From positions 62,001 to 126,000 of the forward strand of contig NZ_JAUSYZ010000002.1 of assembly GCF_030817195.1 (NCBI RefSeq): a stretch of DNA of 64,000 bases, written 5' to 3'. Of the stretch, positions 42,278 to 51,200 are shown piece by piece. The position numbers and the translations under genes are program-made. Under the pieces are notes generated by a model, which worked only from the letters and a program-made list of their open reading frames with translations, searched no databases and was not told the DNA's origin. Source of the stretch: Arthrobacter globiformis. Lineage in GTDB: Bacteria; Actinomycetota; Actinomycetes; Actinomycetales; Micrococcaceae. Numbering within the stretch: position 1 is the stretch's first letter; each line of letters starts with the position of its first letter.

Positions 42278-42424
42278 TGATCATAAATGATTTCTGATGC
42301 GATGCAAGAGGCAGGCTAGGACCAATCAGCAACTGCAAGGTCAACGGGAAGAGCCAATCATTTGGGGGAATCCGCGATTCGCCTGCCCCTTCCATGGACG
42401 GTGAGAGATGATATCGTTTACGAT
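42278..42424. promoter_or_regulatory. Divergent promoter region with two operator-like sites
   Basis: The 235-bp gap between the NAD(P)-binding gene (minus) and the TIM-barrel gene (plus) contains TGATCATAAA at 42278-42287, matching the shared core, and the palindrome ATCGTTTACGAT at 42413-42424, which matches 10 of 12 positions with the hpa promoter site at 22721-22732. The first is closer to the minus-strand start and the second to the plus-strand start, so each may control one direction. Confidence 0.5.
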
Positions 42425-42447
42425 TTAGAAGGACGAAAGGGATTCTG

Positions 42448-43374
42448 GTGGAGATGCAGGAAGGGGTCGTTGTGCCGTCCCTACTGGCTACGTCCTGGAC
42501 TTCGGCGGGTAACGCACGTCCGGAAGTCGATGGAGGCCGCAGTCCATTGGCATTGACCGACCGCGTGACCGCGCTCTCTGAGGCTGGATGGAAAGGGATC
42601 GGTCTCCTGTACGCGGATGTCGCAGCCTACTTACAGAACTCAAACAGCCTGACATCCCTAGGTGCACTGCTGAAAGACAATGGCATCGAGCGGCTTGAAC
42701 TCGAATTCGTTACGGACTGGTGGGCTGAAGGGGAACGCCGCAGAGCCTCGGATGAGGTCAAACGCATGCTTTTCGAGGCTGCGGCCGAGCTGGATGTTCC
42801 CCACATAAAGGTTCTACCCAACTTCAGCGGGGACGGGGTAAACAAAGCTGAGTTCTACAGGTCGTTCGCTGCCCTCGCCGACGAAGCTGCGAGCTTCGGG
42901 ACGAAAATCGCCATAGAGAACTTGCCCTTCGCCACTCACATGCAGACTCTGCGTGAAACCCTGGACCTAGTCCAAGCCGTGGATCATCCCGCAGCGGGGT
43001 TAGTCCTCGATATATGGCATCTACGCCGCACCGGGACCACTGACGACGCAATAAGCACCATTCGAGCGGACAAGATCTTCATTGTTGAACTCGACGACGC
43101 CGCTAAGCAACCGACGGGCCGACTGTACGACGACACCATGGACAGGCGCCTCTTGCCTGGCGACGGCCACTTGGACGTGCCAGGGTTCATCAACGCCATC
43201 GAAACTGCCGGCTACGAGGGCTATTGGGGAGTCGAGATAATTTCGGATGCCCACCGACAGCGACCTCTTCGTGGCGCTGTCGCTTCGGCGTTCGAGTCCA
43301 CTATGCGATGCTTTGAAGAAGCGCGTGCACGCCACGTTGCAGGTTCAACTGATACCCCGGGAAAGCTAGTGTGA
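42448..43374 (+). CDS. TIM-barrel sugar isomerase/epimerase-like protein
   Basis: A 308-residue protein of the AP-endonuclease-2/xylose-isomerase-like TIM barrel family. Metal-site landmarks: KIAIENLPF (Glu near residue 155), LVLDIWHL (Asp and His near 190), FIVELDDA, LPGDGHLDVPGF (near 234) and GVEIISD (near 265). Enzymes of this fold isomerise or epimerise sugars, keto-sugars and cyclitols (for example inosose dehydratase or hydroxypyruvate isomerase). Start GTG 42448 follows AAAGGG; ATG 42454 is equally possible. It overlaps the GntR gene by 4 bp. Confidence 0.85.
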   Translation: MEMQEGVVVPSLLATSWTSAGNARPEVDGGRSPLALTDRVTALSEAGWKGIGLLYADVAAYLQNSNSLTSLGALLKDNGIERLELEFVTDWWAEGERRRASDEVKRMLFEAAAELDVPHIKVLPNFSGDGVNKAEFYRSFAALADEAASFGTKIAIENLPFATHMQTLRETLDLVQAVDHPAAGLVLDIWHLRRTGTTDDAISTIRADKIFIVELDDAAKQPTGRLYDDTMDRRLLPGDGHLDVPGFINAIETAGYEGYWGVEIISDAHRQRPLRGAVASAFESTMRCFEEARARHVAGSTDTPGKLV

Positions 43375-44072
43375 ATACAAAAACAAGCCAAGCAGGCTCA
43401 AACGGAGCTTCAGCCTCAAAGTCAGAGGTGGTTTACACGGCCCTGCGGTACCGTATTTTGCACGGTACGTACAGGGAAGGACACCGACTGGTGTTCGATC
43501 GGCTCGCCCGAGAATTCGACGTTAGCCCATTCCCTGTGCGTGAAGCAGTCCGTCGACTAGAAGCAGAAGGCCTGATCCAATTCACCCCTAACGTCGGGGC
43601 CGAAGTTGCCAGATTCGATGCCACGCAGTACGACGATGCGATCGAGGCATTGGCATACCTAGAAGGAGTATGCACGGCACTCGCCGCCCCACGCCTAACC
43701 CGCGCAGACGTCATGGAAGCCCGCCGCATCAACGATGAAATGGATGCCGTCCGGGCCGCATTCGATACACGCATCTTCTCGGGGCTCAATGACCGGTTTC
43801 ACGAAATCATCTTTCGGAACTGCCCCAACAGACGGCTTGTAGATTTGATGAACACAGAGCACGAGAGGGTTCAGCTGATCTGCCAGTCGCTCTTCACGCT
43901 GAACCCGGGACGCGCCGTCGATTCCATCCGAGAACACAAAACGCTCTTGGATCTGATCGAAATGGGCGCAACTGCGCCCACGATTGAAGCGGCAGCCCGG
44001 GAGCACCGCCTCAACACCATGGCAGGCTTCAACCCTTACGGCACTGACACGCCAGAACGCGTCAGTTCTTAG
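43371..44072 (+). CDS. GntR-family regulator (FCD type) of module C
   Basis: A 233-residue FCD-type GntR protein with winged helix LRYRILHGTYREGHRLVFDRL and FPVREAVRRLEAEGLI, then the helical effector domain (FHEIIFRNCPNRRLVDLM, REHKTLLDLIEMGATAPTI). Within the effector domain it is closer in pattern to the hpa regulator at 24240 than to those of modules A and B. GTG 43371 overlaps the stop of the TIM-barrel gene (GTGA), indicating coupled translation. Probable targets are the two sites in the divergent promoter upstream. Confidence 0.9.
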   Translation: MNTKTSQAGSNGASASKSEVVYTALRYRILHGTYREGHRLVFDRLAREFDVSPFPVREAVRRLEAEGLIQFTPNVGAEVARFDATQYDDAIEALAYLEGVCTALAAPRLTRADVMEARRINDEMDAVRAAFDTRIFSGLNDRFHEIIFRNCPNRRLVDLMNTEHERVQLICQSLFTLNPGRAVDSIREHKTLLDLIEMGATAPTIEAAAREHRLNTMAGFNPYGTDTPERVSS

Positions 44073-44214
44073 CCTGCCCAATTAGGGCCGGGCTTTGGGC
44101 TGGAACTGACGGGCGATCATTTTTGCCTTCCTACCGTAGGCACTCTATCTCGACCGGGCCGATCTCGGTCAGCACCGTCTTTGGCCTGGTGCCGTTGCGC
44201 ATGTTGGCTGCGAG

Positions 44215-44475
44215 ATGGCGATCCTCGCCGGCGCAGTCGCCGTCGACCAACTGACCCCACAAATCGCCCCGTCCCCGGTCCGGATCTTCCTGTGTCTCGT
44301 GCTCGCAGTCGTCGGCTCAACCCTGGCCCTGGAAGCCTACCGGCGCTGGTCCCTGCAGGAACAAGCCATGCGCCAAAAACAGGAACTCCCCCACGCCTGG
44401 CTCCTGATGGCCATGACCGTCGTCGTCGCCCCTGCCGGCGCCATCGTTGCTATCCTCATCCTCCTCGTCCGGTGA
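44215..44475 (+). pseudogene. DUF202 (YidH-like) membrane protein, apparently 5'-truncated
   Basis: An 86-residue open frame with three hydrophobic segments (MAILAGAVAVDQL, VRIFLCLVLAVVGSTLAL, AWLLMAMTVVVAPAGAIVA). It matches the second and later parts of DUF202/YidH proteins, but the usual N-terminal NERTFLAWxRT signature is missing, and the sequence upstream (44073-44214) does not supply it. It probably lost its 5' end. Its stop overlaps the start of the next gene (GTGA), an arrangement known for paired DUF202 genes. Confidence 0.6.
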
Positions 44476-44717
44476 CAACCAAGGACCCAGGCCTGCAGCC
44501 AGAACGGACGGCACTCGCATGGAGGCGCACCTTCCTGGCGATGATCGTCTCCGACTTCTTCATCTGGCGCGCCTGGGCAACGTCCCTCGGCAATATCCAA
44601 AGCTCCTCCCTCGGCCTCGGAATCGAAGCTGCCGTTGCTGCCTCCGCCACCGCTGTCCTAGGTGTACTGCCCAGGGACGTTGGTTGGGTGAATGTGATGA
44701 CTCGCTGGAGTTGTTGA
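44472..44717 (+). CDS. DUF202 small membrane protein, 3' end altered
   Basis: An 81-residue protein too short for the family's usual length. It starts VTTKDPGLQPERTALAWRRT, the DUF202 signature with the ERTxLAWxRT pattern, followed by a hydrophobic stretch (FLAMIVSDFFIW) and a second one (GLGIEAAVAASATAVLG). After ATAVLG the sequence (RDVGWVNVMTRWSC) no longer fits the family, so the natural end was probably replaced by the DNA that begins near 44680. GTG start overlaps the previous stop. Confidence 0.65.
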   Translation: MTTKDPGLQPERTALAWRRTFLAMIVSDFFIWRAWATSLGNIQSSSLGLGIEAAVAASATAVLGVLPRDVGWVNVMTRWSC

Positions 44718-44955
44718 CTCATGGGTGAGGACCTCCGGTTGCACAGTGGAGTTGCTTAGACAACCGCTGAAGCGACCAGGAGGTCCTCAATGTCCAACGA
44801 GAAGGTCTTAGATTCCAACCTGACGTTTCCGCACCTGAGCAAGCGTAGTTAGTACTGGGAACCCATGTCTGGGAGGGTTCGCAGCTCCCGCTAATCCGCT
44901 TACGTCGCTCAGGGGCACGGGTGAACTCAGTTGATTGCTGTGCTGGCCTGAGGGT
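44718..44955. other. Possible insertion-sequence scar and terminator hairpin
   Basis: After the truncated DUF202 gene there is a short leader-like sequence with a strong AGGAGG at 44781-44786 and a 20-codon open frame from ATG 44790 that ends early. It looks like the left end of a transposase gene, but I cannot name the family. A hairpin (about 44920-44930 with 44948-44960, two-base bulge) lies at the end of the convergent lipoprotein gene and may terminate it. Confidence 0.3.
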
Positions 44956-45516
44956 TCACCGGGAGGGCACGGGCGTCGGGCTCTGCATTGTTCCGTGATC
45001 GGCAAGGTGTAGCAGCTCGCGGTCGCCCAGCGGCTTATCCAGGGTGACGGTGCTCACGGGGGTGTTCAGGGGCCCGTTACAAGGCGTTGCAGATCCGTTC
45101 TGGTAGATGGGGACAAGGGCGACGGCCGTGGAGGTTTCGGCTTTGAGGATTCCCTTGGCAGTCGCGCAGGGTCCCCCTTGGGAGTACTGGATCACCAGCT
45201 TCGTGCGGTCGTGGTTGATGTCCATTAGCCGCCAGTCGCCGATGGTGTCGATGCCCTCTTCGTAGGATGTGGCGACCAGCGGCTGCGTTGGGGTTATGTT
45301 GCCAACCAGACCCGCTGGCCGAAGGGGGTCGGGAGTGCCTTGGTTCCAGAGGTCGGCCGGGATATTTCCTGGCAGTGATGCACTGACCGATGCGGATGGC
45401 GCGGGAGGTTCCGAAGTGCAGCCTGCGGCGGCCAACGCCATCACAGCACTCACCGCCGACACCGCCAGCGGGCGGGGAACTGCTAACGTCATCACTGACC
45501 ACGGAAGCATGCCCAT
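44956..45516 (-). CDS. Putative lipoprotein of unknown function
   Basis: A 186-residue secreted protein with a lipoprotein signal peptide ending in LAAAGC (Cys33) and a Ser/Pro-rich linker (EPPAPSASVSASLPG). The mature domain (GDWRLMDINHDRTKLVIQYSQGG, LVPIYQNGSATPCNG) looks beta-rich; the two Cys could form a disulfide. I do not recognise the family. ATG 45516, 45510 and 45492 are all possible; the first keeps the longest signal but has no strong ribosome site. Confidence 0.7.
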   Translation of the reverse strand: MGMLPWSVMTLAVPRPLAVSAVSAVMALAAAGCTSEPPAPSASVSASLPGNIPADLWNQGTPDPLRPAGLVGNITPTQPLVATSYEEGIDTIGDWRLMDINHDRTKLVIQYSQGGPCATAKGILKAETSTAVALVPIYQNGSATPCNGPLNTPVSTVTLDKPLGDRELLHLADHGTMQSPTPVPSR

Positions 45517-46079
45517 ACCTGAAGCCTGTTGCTGCTGCCGGCTTTCTGCCGGCAGGTCACCTTTTCATCCTAACCACACTCCGAACCAGACGTACCCCTT
45601 CATCGCAGCAGCCGTGGGACAGCTGGATCCCCCGGATATGATCGGTTGTATGGCCAGCCCGCAGAGTTCCTAGGTCCCATCCTGGAAGGGATGACCTGGT
45701 CGGGTTCGGGGATTCCTCTGCTCATCACCGGTTACGTCCTGCGCAGGCGCCGCTGTCATTCGACCAGCACGACTGCCGAGGTCTTCGACGCCGGCAGGTA
45801 CACGGGTTTCCGTTGGTCCGACAGCACTAACACTCCGCACCTGTCCCTCCACGCCCCGGCAGGGAGCCGGGGCCGTGGACACCGGCGCCCAGGGCGAGCT
45901 TCATTACGACCAGTGTCACCCCTCCCGGTGGAGCCTGGGCCTACCCCGGCACGACAACACCATCAGCATGCTGGGACTGATCCTCACCGGGGTCGGGGTC
46001 GCCTGCACGGTTGCCGGTTTCGTCCTGCTGATGTTCTCACCTGGTCAGTCCCTTCCCATCTTTGGCAGCGGCGGGGAAG
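45517..46079. other. 563-bp gap without a supported gene
   Basis: The best candidate is a plus-strand frame with a single hydrophobic stretch (LGLILTGVGVACTVAGFVLLMF, from ATG 45968) that runs into the antisense of the next gene and has no ribosome site. It may be the remains of a small membrane protein gene. Nothing else is recognisable. Confidence 0.3.
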
Positions 46080-46340
46080 TTACCGCACTGACTTACGCCG
46101 GCCAGCAATACCCTCAGCAACACCGATCAACGCAACGGCTGCTATGACGGCGACAATGAAACCAAGAAAGTTCAGCTCGAAGATATCCCCGGTCCCCAAC
46201 AGACTTGCAATCACGCCGCCGATGACAGAGCCTGCCAACCCCAGCAGCAGAGTCGCAACGATACTGAGGTTCTGTTTACCAGGTTTGATCAACCGTGCAA
46301 GTGCACCAATCACAAGCCCGGCAATGATGAATCCGATCAC
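46080..46340 (-). CDS. GlsB/YeaQ/YmgE-family stress-response membrane protein
   Basis: An 86-residue transglycosylase-associated (GlsB/YeaQ) protein with three membrane segments: FIIAGLVIGALARLI, IVATLLLGLAGSVIGGVIASLLG and LGFIVAVIAAVALIGVAEGI. The Gly-rich pattern and length fit the family, which is linked to envelope and osmotic stress though its mechanism is unknown. GTG 46340 has AAAGGTG seven bases before it. It is monocistronic. Confidence 0.9.
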   Translation of the reverse strand: MIGFIIAGLVIGALARLIKPGKQNLSIVATLLLGLAGSVIGGVIASLLGTGDIFELNFLGFIVAVIAAVALIGVAEGIAGRRKSVR

Positions 46341-47428
46341 GGTAGTACACCTTTCATTTCGGGCCTGGCGTTAACGGGCCGAGGATCCTCATCCTAAACC
46401 TGCACGCCTTCCTTGGCTTGTTCAATGCAGCCCATCTCACTGAGCGGCGTCATACGCCTCGCGCAGCCAGGAGGCGACTTCTAAATCGATGGCGCTTGCG
46501 TCGGGGAGTTCAAGATGGTGCGTCCAAACCAGGGCTAACGGATGCGCGACTAGTCTGAACCTTGGTGACTGCACTTTCCGGGGAAGGGCGATTGTAAGTA
46601 CTGCCGGCAATCTGAGAGTGCAGGTATTGGCCCGGGCACCACAGGTAGGCGAACCCGCGTCGCCGGCGAAAGCTGATTTCCTTCTCTGACTCCCGTTCCT
46701 CCACCGCCCCGAGTGTCGCTATTAGAGTGGCCACAGCCTCGTGGATGGCTGGTCCGTGGGCTGAAGGACCTCAAGTATTCAGCAGCGGTGGTCTGCTGGC
46801 AGTGCGAGGCGGTGTGCTCGCCTCGCCTCCGAAACAGCACCCTTTTCGTCAAGTACAGCAATCGTCACCTCATCGTCCCGGTAAGCATGGGGGGCGCGGC
46901 AGGAAGCCATTCCGTTCAGCGGGCTGCCACCCGTCGGATAGAACGGAGCTGCGAGCTCGTTGAGGGCCACACTTATCCCATGAGCCCGGTTCTTCTGTGC
47001 TGGCGTGTGGCTGAGCGCCAGGTCGGTGGATGACCCGCTCTTATAGAGAGTACTCCCGTCTGATTTCTGCCGGGCTGCTATTCCTCGAAGGCGCCCTTGA
47101 CCTCATCGCCACCCTGCTTCCATTCCAAAATGGAGCCCCTCGGCCCGTTCCCAAGGTCCACGAGTATACGTTTGCCTTACCTCAAGCGAGGGACAGAAGG
47201 AATGAAAGCACGAACCCGGCCGCGGTGCTCAGAGCCAAGCCTCAAACGGACGGACAGACAACCCGCACCACGAAACAAAGGTGAGGGTGCGCTCACCCTG
47301 CCCGGTCGTCCACGGCTAAAAAACCCTTAACAAACGTTAGGGAATCTCATCGCATTTGAGTGTGTAGTAGCTGCTTGACGCCGCGGCACACTGAGACTGA
47401 ACGACGCGGCGCCGAGCGGTGTCGAGGG
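46341..47428. other. About 1.1 kb of decayed sequence
   Basis: No intact gene is seen. On the minus strand at about 46438-46540 a short frame encodes ALVWTHHLELPDASAIDLEV and WLREAYDAAQ before a stop, which resembles the C-terminal end of DUF5655-type proteins; a stop codon lies just upstream, so it is a remnant. The rest has only short frames without motifs. Confidence 0.4.
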
Positions 47429-47735
47429 TCAGCGGGTGCCGCTAGGAAAGAGCTGCCGGACCACGGTTTCGATGGCTTGACGACCCAGTGCCAGGAACGC
47501 GTCGCGTTCCGGACCGGCGGGCACTAGGTCGCCCTGCCCCGCCCATGAGGTAGCCAACTGGCTCACGAACACCAGCATGTCTGTTGGATCCCAGTTCTTG
47601 TTGAGGACACCGGACTCCTGCGCTTGCCGCAGCTGCGCGATCTTGCCCGCGACGATCAGTCGGAACGGGTCTTCATCTGCGCTCGCCAACATCTCGAGTT
47701 GGCCCCACTGCCAGAGACGCAGCCGCTCGCCCAGC
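47429..47735 (-). pseudogene. TetR-family regulator fragment (C-terminal domain only)
   Basis: About 100 codons matching the C-terminal ligand domain of a TetR/AcrR regulator: EDPFRLIVAGKIAQLRQAQESG, then DPTDMLVFVSQLATSWAG and GRQAIETVVRQLF. The N-terminal helix-turn-helix is absent because the frame meets an aspartokinase fragment on the other strand near 47732. It cannot bind DNA as it stands. The open frame continues to 47836, but those residues are antisense to the aspartokinase remnant. Confidence 0.75.
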
Positions 47736-48166
47736 GCGCCGACGTCGTTTTTTCGCTGCCGGCTGGCCAGGCCGCCGCTGCGCTGTCCGTTCTGCGCGAG
47801 CGGCAGGCGGACCTCGATTTTGAGGGCCTGCAGCACAACGAGCTGGCGGGCAAGGTGATGCTGTCCGGGCTCGGCATGAGGTCAGCTCCCGCTGTTTTCT
47901 CCACGTTTTTCGGTGCACTGTCAAAGGCCCGGGTGGACCTTGACCTCATCGAAATCTCAGAAACCGGCATCGGGGCAGTGACCAGGGCTGATCAGCTAGA
48001 GAGTGCAGTCCGGGCAGTTCGGTCAGCCTTCGGCCTCAGCACGGACGGAGCGGCGAAGACATCAGGAGTAGCCCGTCTGGCTGGTGCCCGGGGCCCGCGC
48101 CCGGGCACCGCCGGCCATCCCCACCCGTCACGGAGCGCGCCGGCCACGCTGACACGGCGAACGTAG
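47732..48166 (+). pseudogene. Aspartate kinase fragment (C-terminal ACT region)
   Basis: From about 47735 the plus strand encodes DVVFSLPAGQAAAALSVLRE, FEGLQHNELAGKVMLSGLGM and RVDLDLIEISETGIGAV, a clear match to the C-terminal ACT domains of aspartokinase, ending in FGLSTDG and an unrelated tail. The kinase domain and the first ACT part are missing, and no start codon belongs to it. Aspartokinase feeds lysine and diaminobutyrate synthesis, which is intriguing beside a possible poly-amino-acid synthetase. Confidence 0.75.
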
Positions 48167-48212
48167 AGCCGCGCGCCGGCTGACTATCAATTCCAATGAA
48201 GGAATCAGCACA

Positions 48213-51200
48213 ATGACCAAAAACGTGAAGACCCGGAGCCGTGGCGGGCTCCGCCCCGCCGAGCTGCGCGGGATCCTGACAACAGGGCAGAACGGGCAAG
48301 GCCCGGTCCTGACGTCAGCCTTTCCCGACCATGTGGCACGGTGGAGCAGGGGGCAACGGCTGAACCAGCTGTTTGAGGACCGCTGCGACACCTTCGTAGA
48401 GCAGGGCCGCGCCGATCAGCTCGCCGTGGACGCGGAGGATGCTGTCCTTACCTACGAGGATCTGGACCGGCGGGCCAACCAGCTGGCACGCTACCTGCTC
48501 ACTGCCGGTGCGCGGCCGGGGGACCGCATAGCGCTGCTGTTTGATCAGCCGTCTTATGCCTACGTCGCAATGCTGGGCGTGCTTAAGACCCACGCGGCCT
48601 ACGTTCCGCTGGATCCTGGCTTCCCGCCGGACCGGCTCAAGTACATCGTCGAAGACGCCGACGTGACGACCGTCCTTTCCCTGTCTCATCTGCAGGACCT
48701 GCTGCCGGAAGTGGCAGCGCTGACGATCTGCCTGGACGACCTGCACGAGCAAGTGGACGCCCAGGACCCATCCCGCATGGAAGAACCACTGGAGGGCGGG
48801 ACAAAGGATGAACTTGCCTACATCATTTACACGTCAGGCTCGACGGGCAGGCCGAAAGGCGTTGCGATCGAGCACGCGAGCATCTGCAACTTCGTGCGGG
48901 TCGCCGCCGCCCTCTACGGGATCGAGCCCACCGACCGCGTGTACCAAGGGATGACCATCGCCTTCGATTTCTCTGTTGAAGAAATCTGGGTTTCCTGGCT
49001 CGCCGGAGCCACCCTGGTGCCCAAACCCGCAGGCGCCACCCTGCTGGGCGCCGACCTTGCCTCCTATCTGGTGGCGAAACGGATCAGCGCGCTGTGCTGC
49101 GTGCCCACCCTGCTGGCCACCATCGACGAGGACCTGCCCGAGCTGCGCTTCCTATTGGTCTCCGGGGAGGCATGCCCGCGGGACCTGGTAACCCGCTGGC
49201 ACATTCCGGGCCGCCGCTTCCTCAACGTCTACGGACCGACGGAGGCGACCGTCACAGCCACCTGGGCCCTCGTGGACCCGGACGGCCCTGTCTCCCTGGG
49301 CGTCCCGCTTCCGACCTATTCCGCTGTCATCCTGGATCCCACCGAAAACCGTTCACTGCCGCGAGGTGAGTCCGGGGAGATCGGTCTTGCCGGCGTCGGC
49401 CTCGCCCGTGGATACGTGAACCGCCCGGACCTGACAGAGAAGGCCTTTGTTCCGGACTTCCTGAACATCAGCAACAATCCATCGGGCAGGATTTACCGCA
49501 CCGGCGATTTGGGCAGGATCAACAAGGACGGGGAAATCGAGTATCTGGGCCGCATTGACACACAGGTCAAGATCCGCGGCTACCGCATCGAACTCGCGGA
49601 GATCGAGTCCTTCCTTTTGCAGTTCCCGGGGATTGCACATGCGGTTGTGGATACTTTCGAACCGAAACCGGGACTGGTGGAACTTGCAGCCTTTTTCACC
49701 CCCCGCCATGACGCCGGGAACATTGAAGCCCACGACATTCATCAGATGCTCCGCACCAGGCTGCCCGGCTACATGGTGCCGGCCTACTACGAGCAACTCG
49801 ATTCCATTCCAATGATGGCCAGCGGCAAGGCCGACCGGAAGCGTCTGCCGCGGCCGTCCGAGCGCTTCAGCATGGCAGCCTCCGGAACGTACACGGCGCC
49901 GGCAACACCGGCGGAGGCCTCACTGGCCGAACAACTGGGCGCGATCCTGGGGCTCGACCGGATGTCCACGGAGGCGCATTTCTTCAACGACCTGGGTGCC
50001 AACTCACTGCTGATGGCACACTTCTGCGCCCGGGTCAGAAACAACACCGATCTTACGCCCCCGGCCATGCAGGATATCTATCAGAACCCCACCGTCCGTC
50101 AGTTGGCCTCCGTGCTCACGGCACCGCAGCCCGAGCCTCCCGGAGCACCGGCGGAGCACGACGGCGAGGTGGTGCCCCAGGCCGCCGTCAAGCCACCCAC
50201 CACCGCCGAGTATGTAATGTGCGGAGCCATCCAATTGGCGGTATTCATTGGCTACACGACATACAGTGCATGGTTGCTGGTGCTGGGCTTTGAGTGGGCG
50301 TCTGCGGCGCAGGGCTTCGTTGACATGTGGTGGCGTTCAGTCGGTTATGGTGCCGCCATATTCGTGGTTCTGTCGCTCACCCCGGTCTTGATCAAGTGGA
50401 TCCTAGTGGGCCGGTGGAAGCCCGGGAGAATCCGGATCTGGAGCCTGAACTATGTCCGTTACTGGATCGTAAAGACACTGACGCGGATAAATCCCCTTGT
50501 GCTGTTCGCAGGCTCTCCTCTCTACGTGCTGTACCTGAAGCTGCTCGGAGCCAAGATCGGCAAGGGCGTGGTAATTTTTTCCCGGATGGTGCCAGCCTGC
50601 GCAGATCTCCTGACCGTGGGAGAGGGGACCGTGATCCACAAAAACTCCTTCTTCCTCTGCGCCCGTGCCCGGTCGGGGGTCATCGAGACCGGCCCCGTGA
50701 CGCTGGGGAAGAATGTCCTTGTCTCGGAGAAAACCACTCTCGACATTGGCACATCCATGGGGGACGACACGCAGCTGGGGCATGCCTCGTCATTGCAGAC
50801 CCGACAGACCGTTCCCGCCGGCCAAACCTGGCACGGCTCGCCTGCCCGGCCAACCTCCGCCAACTACCGGCGCGTCCCCGTGACGACCTGCACTACACGC
50901 CGGAGAGTTATCTTCAGCCTTTTCCAACTTTTCGGCCGACTCTTCCTGGTGCTTCCGGGCGGTGTCCTCGTGCTTGCTGCCCTGTTGCCTTCCTATCTGG
51001 ACACAGGACACCTGAACCCGGGCAATCCGTCCTTCTTCCTTGAGGTCATGGTCCTCACGCTGGTCCTGTACTGTGCACGGTTCATCGGCGGCCTTCTTCT
51101 CGTACTCAGCGTTCCACGCATACTCAATCTGTTCCTCGAGGCAGAGAAGGTGTATCCGCTCTACGGCATACACTTCTCCTTCCAACGCCTCATCGCGAGA

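Noticed and set aside
44781..44870. Calling a named insertion sequence after the DUF202 genes
   Set aside because: A ribosome site and short frame are visible, but the coded residues match no transposase I can name and no terminal repeats were found.
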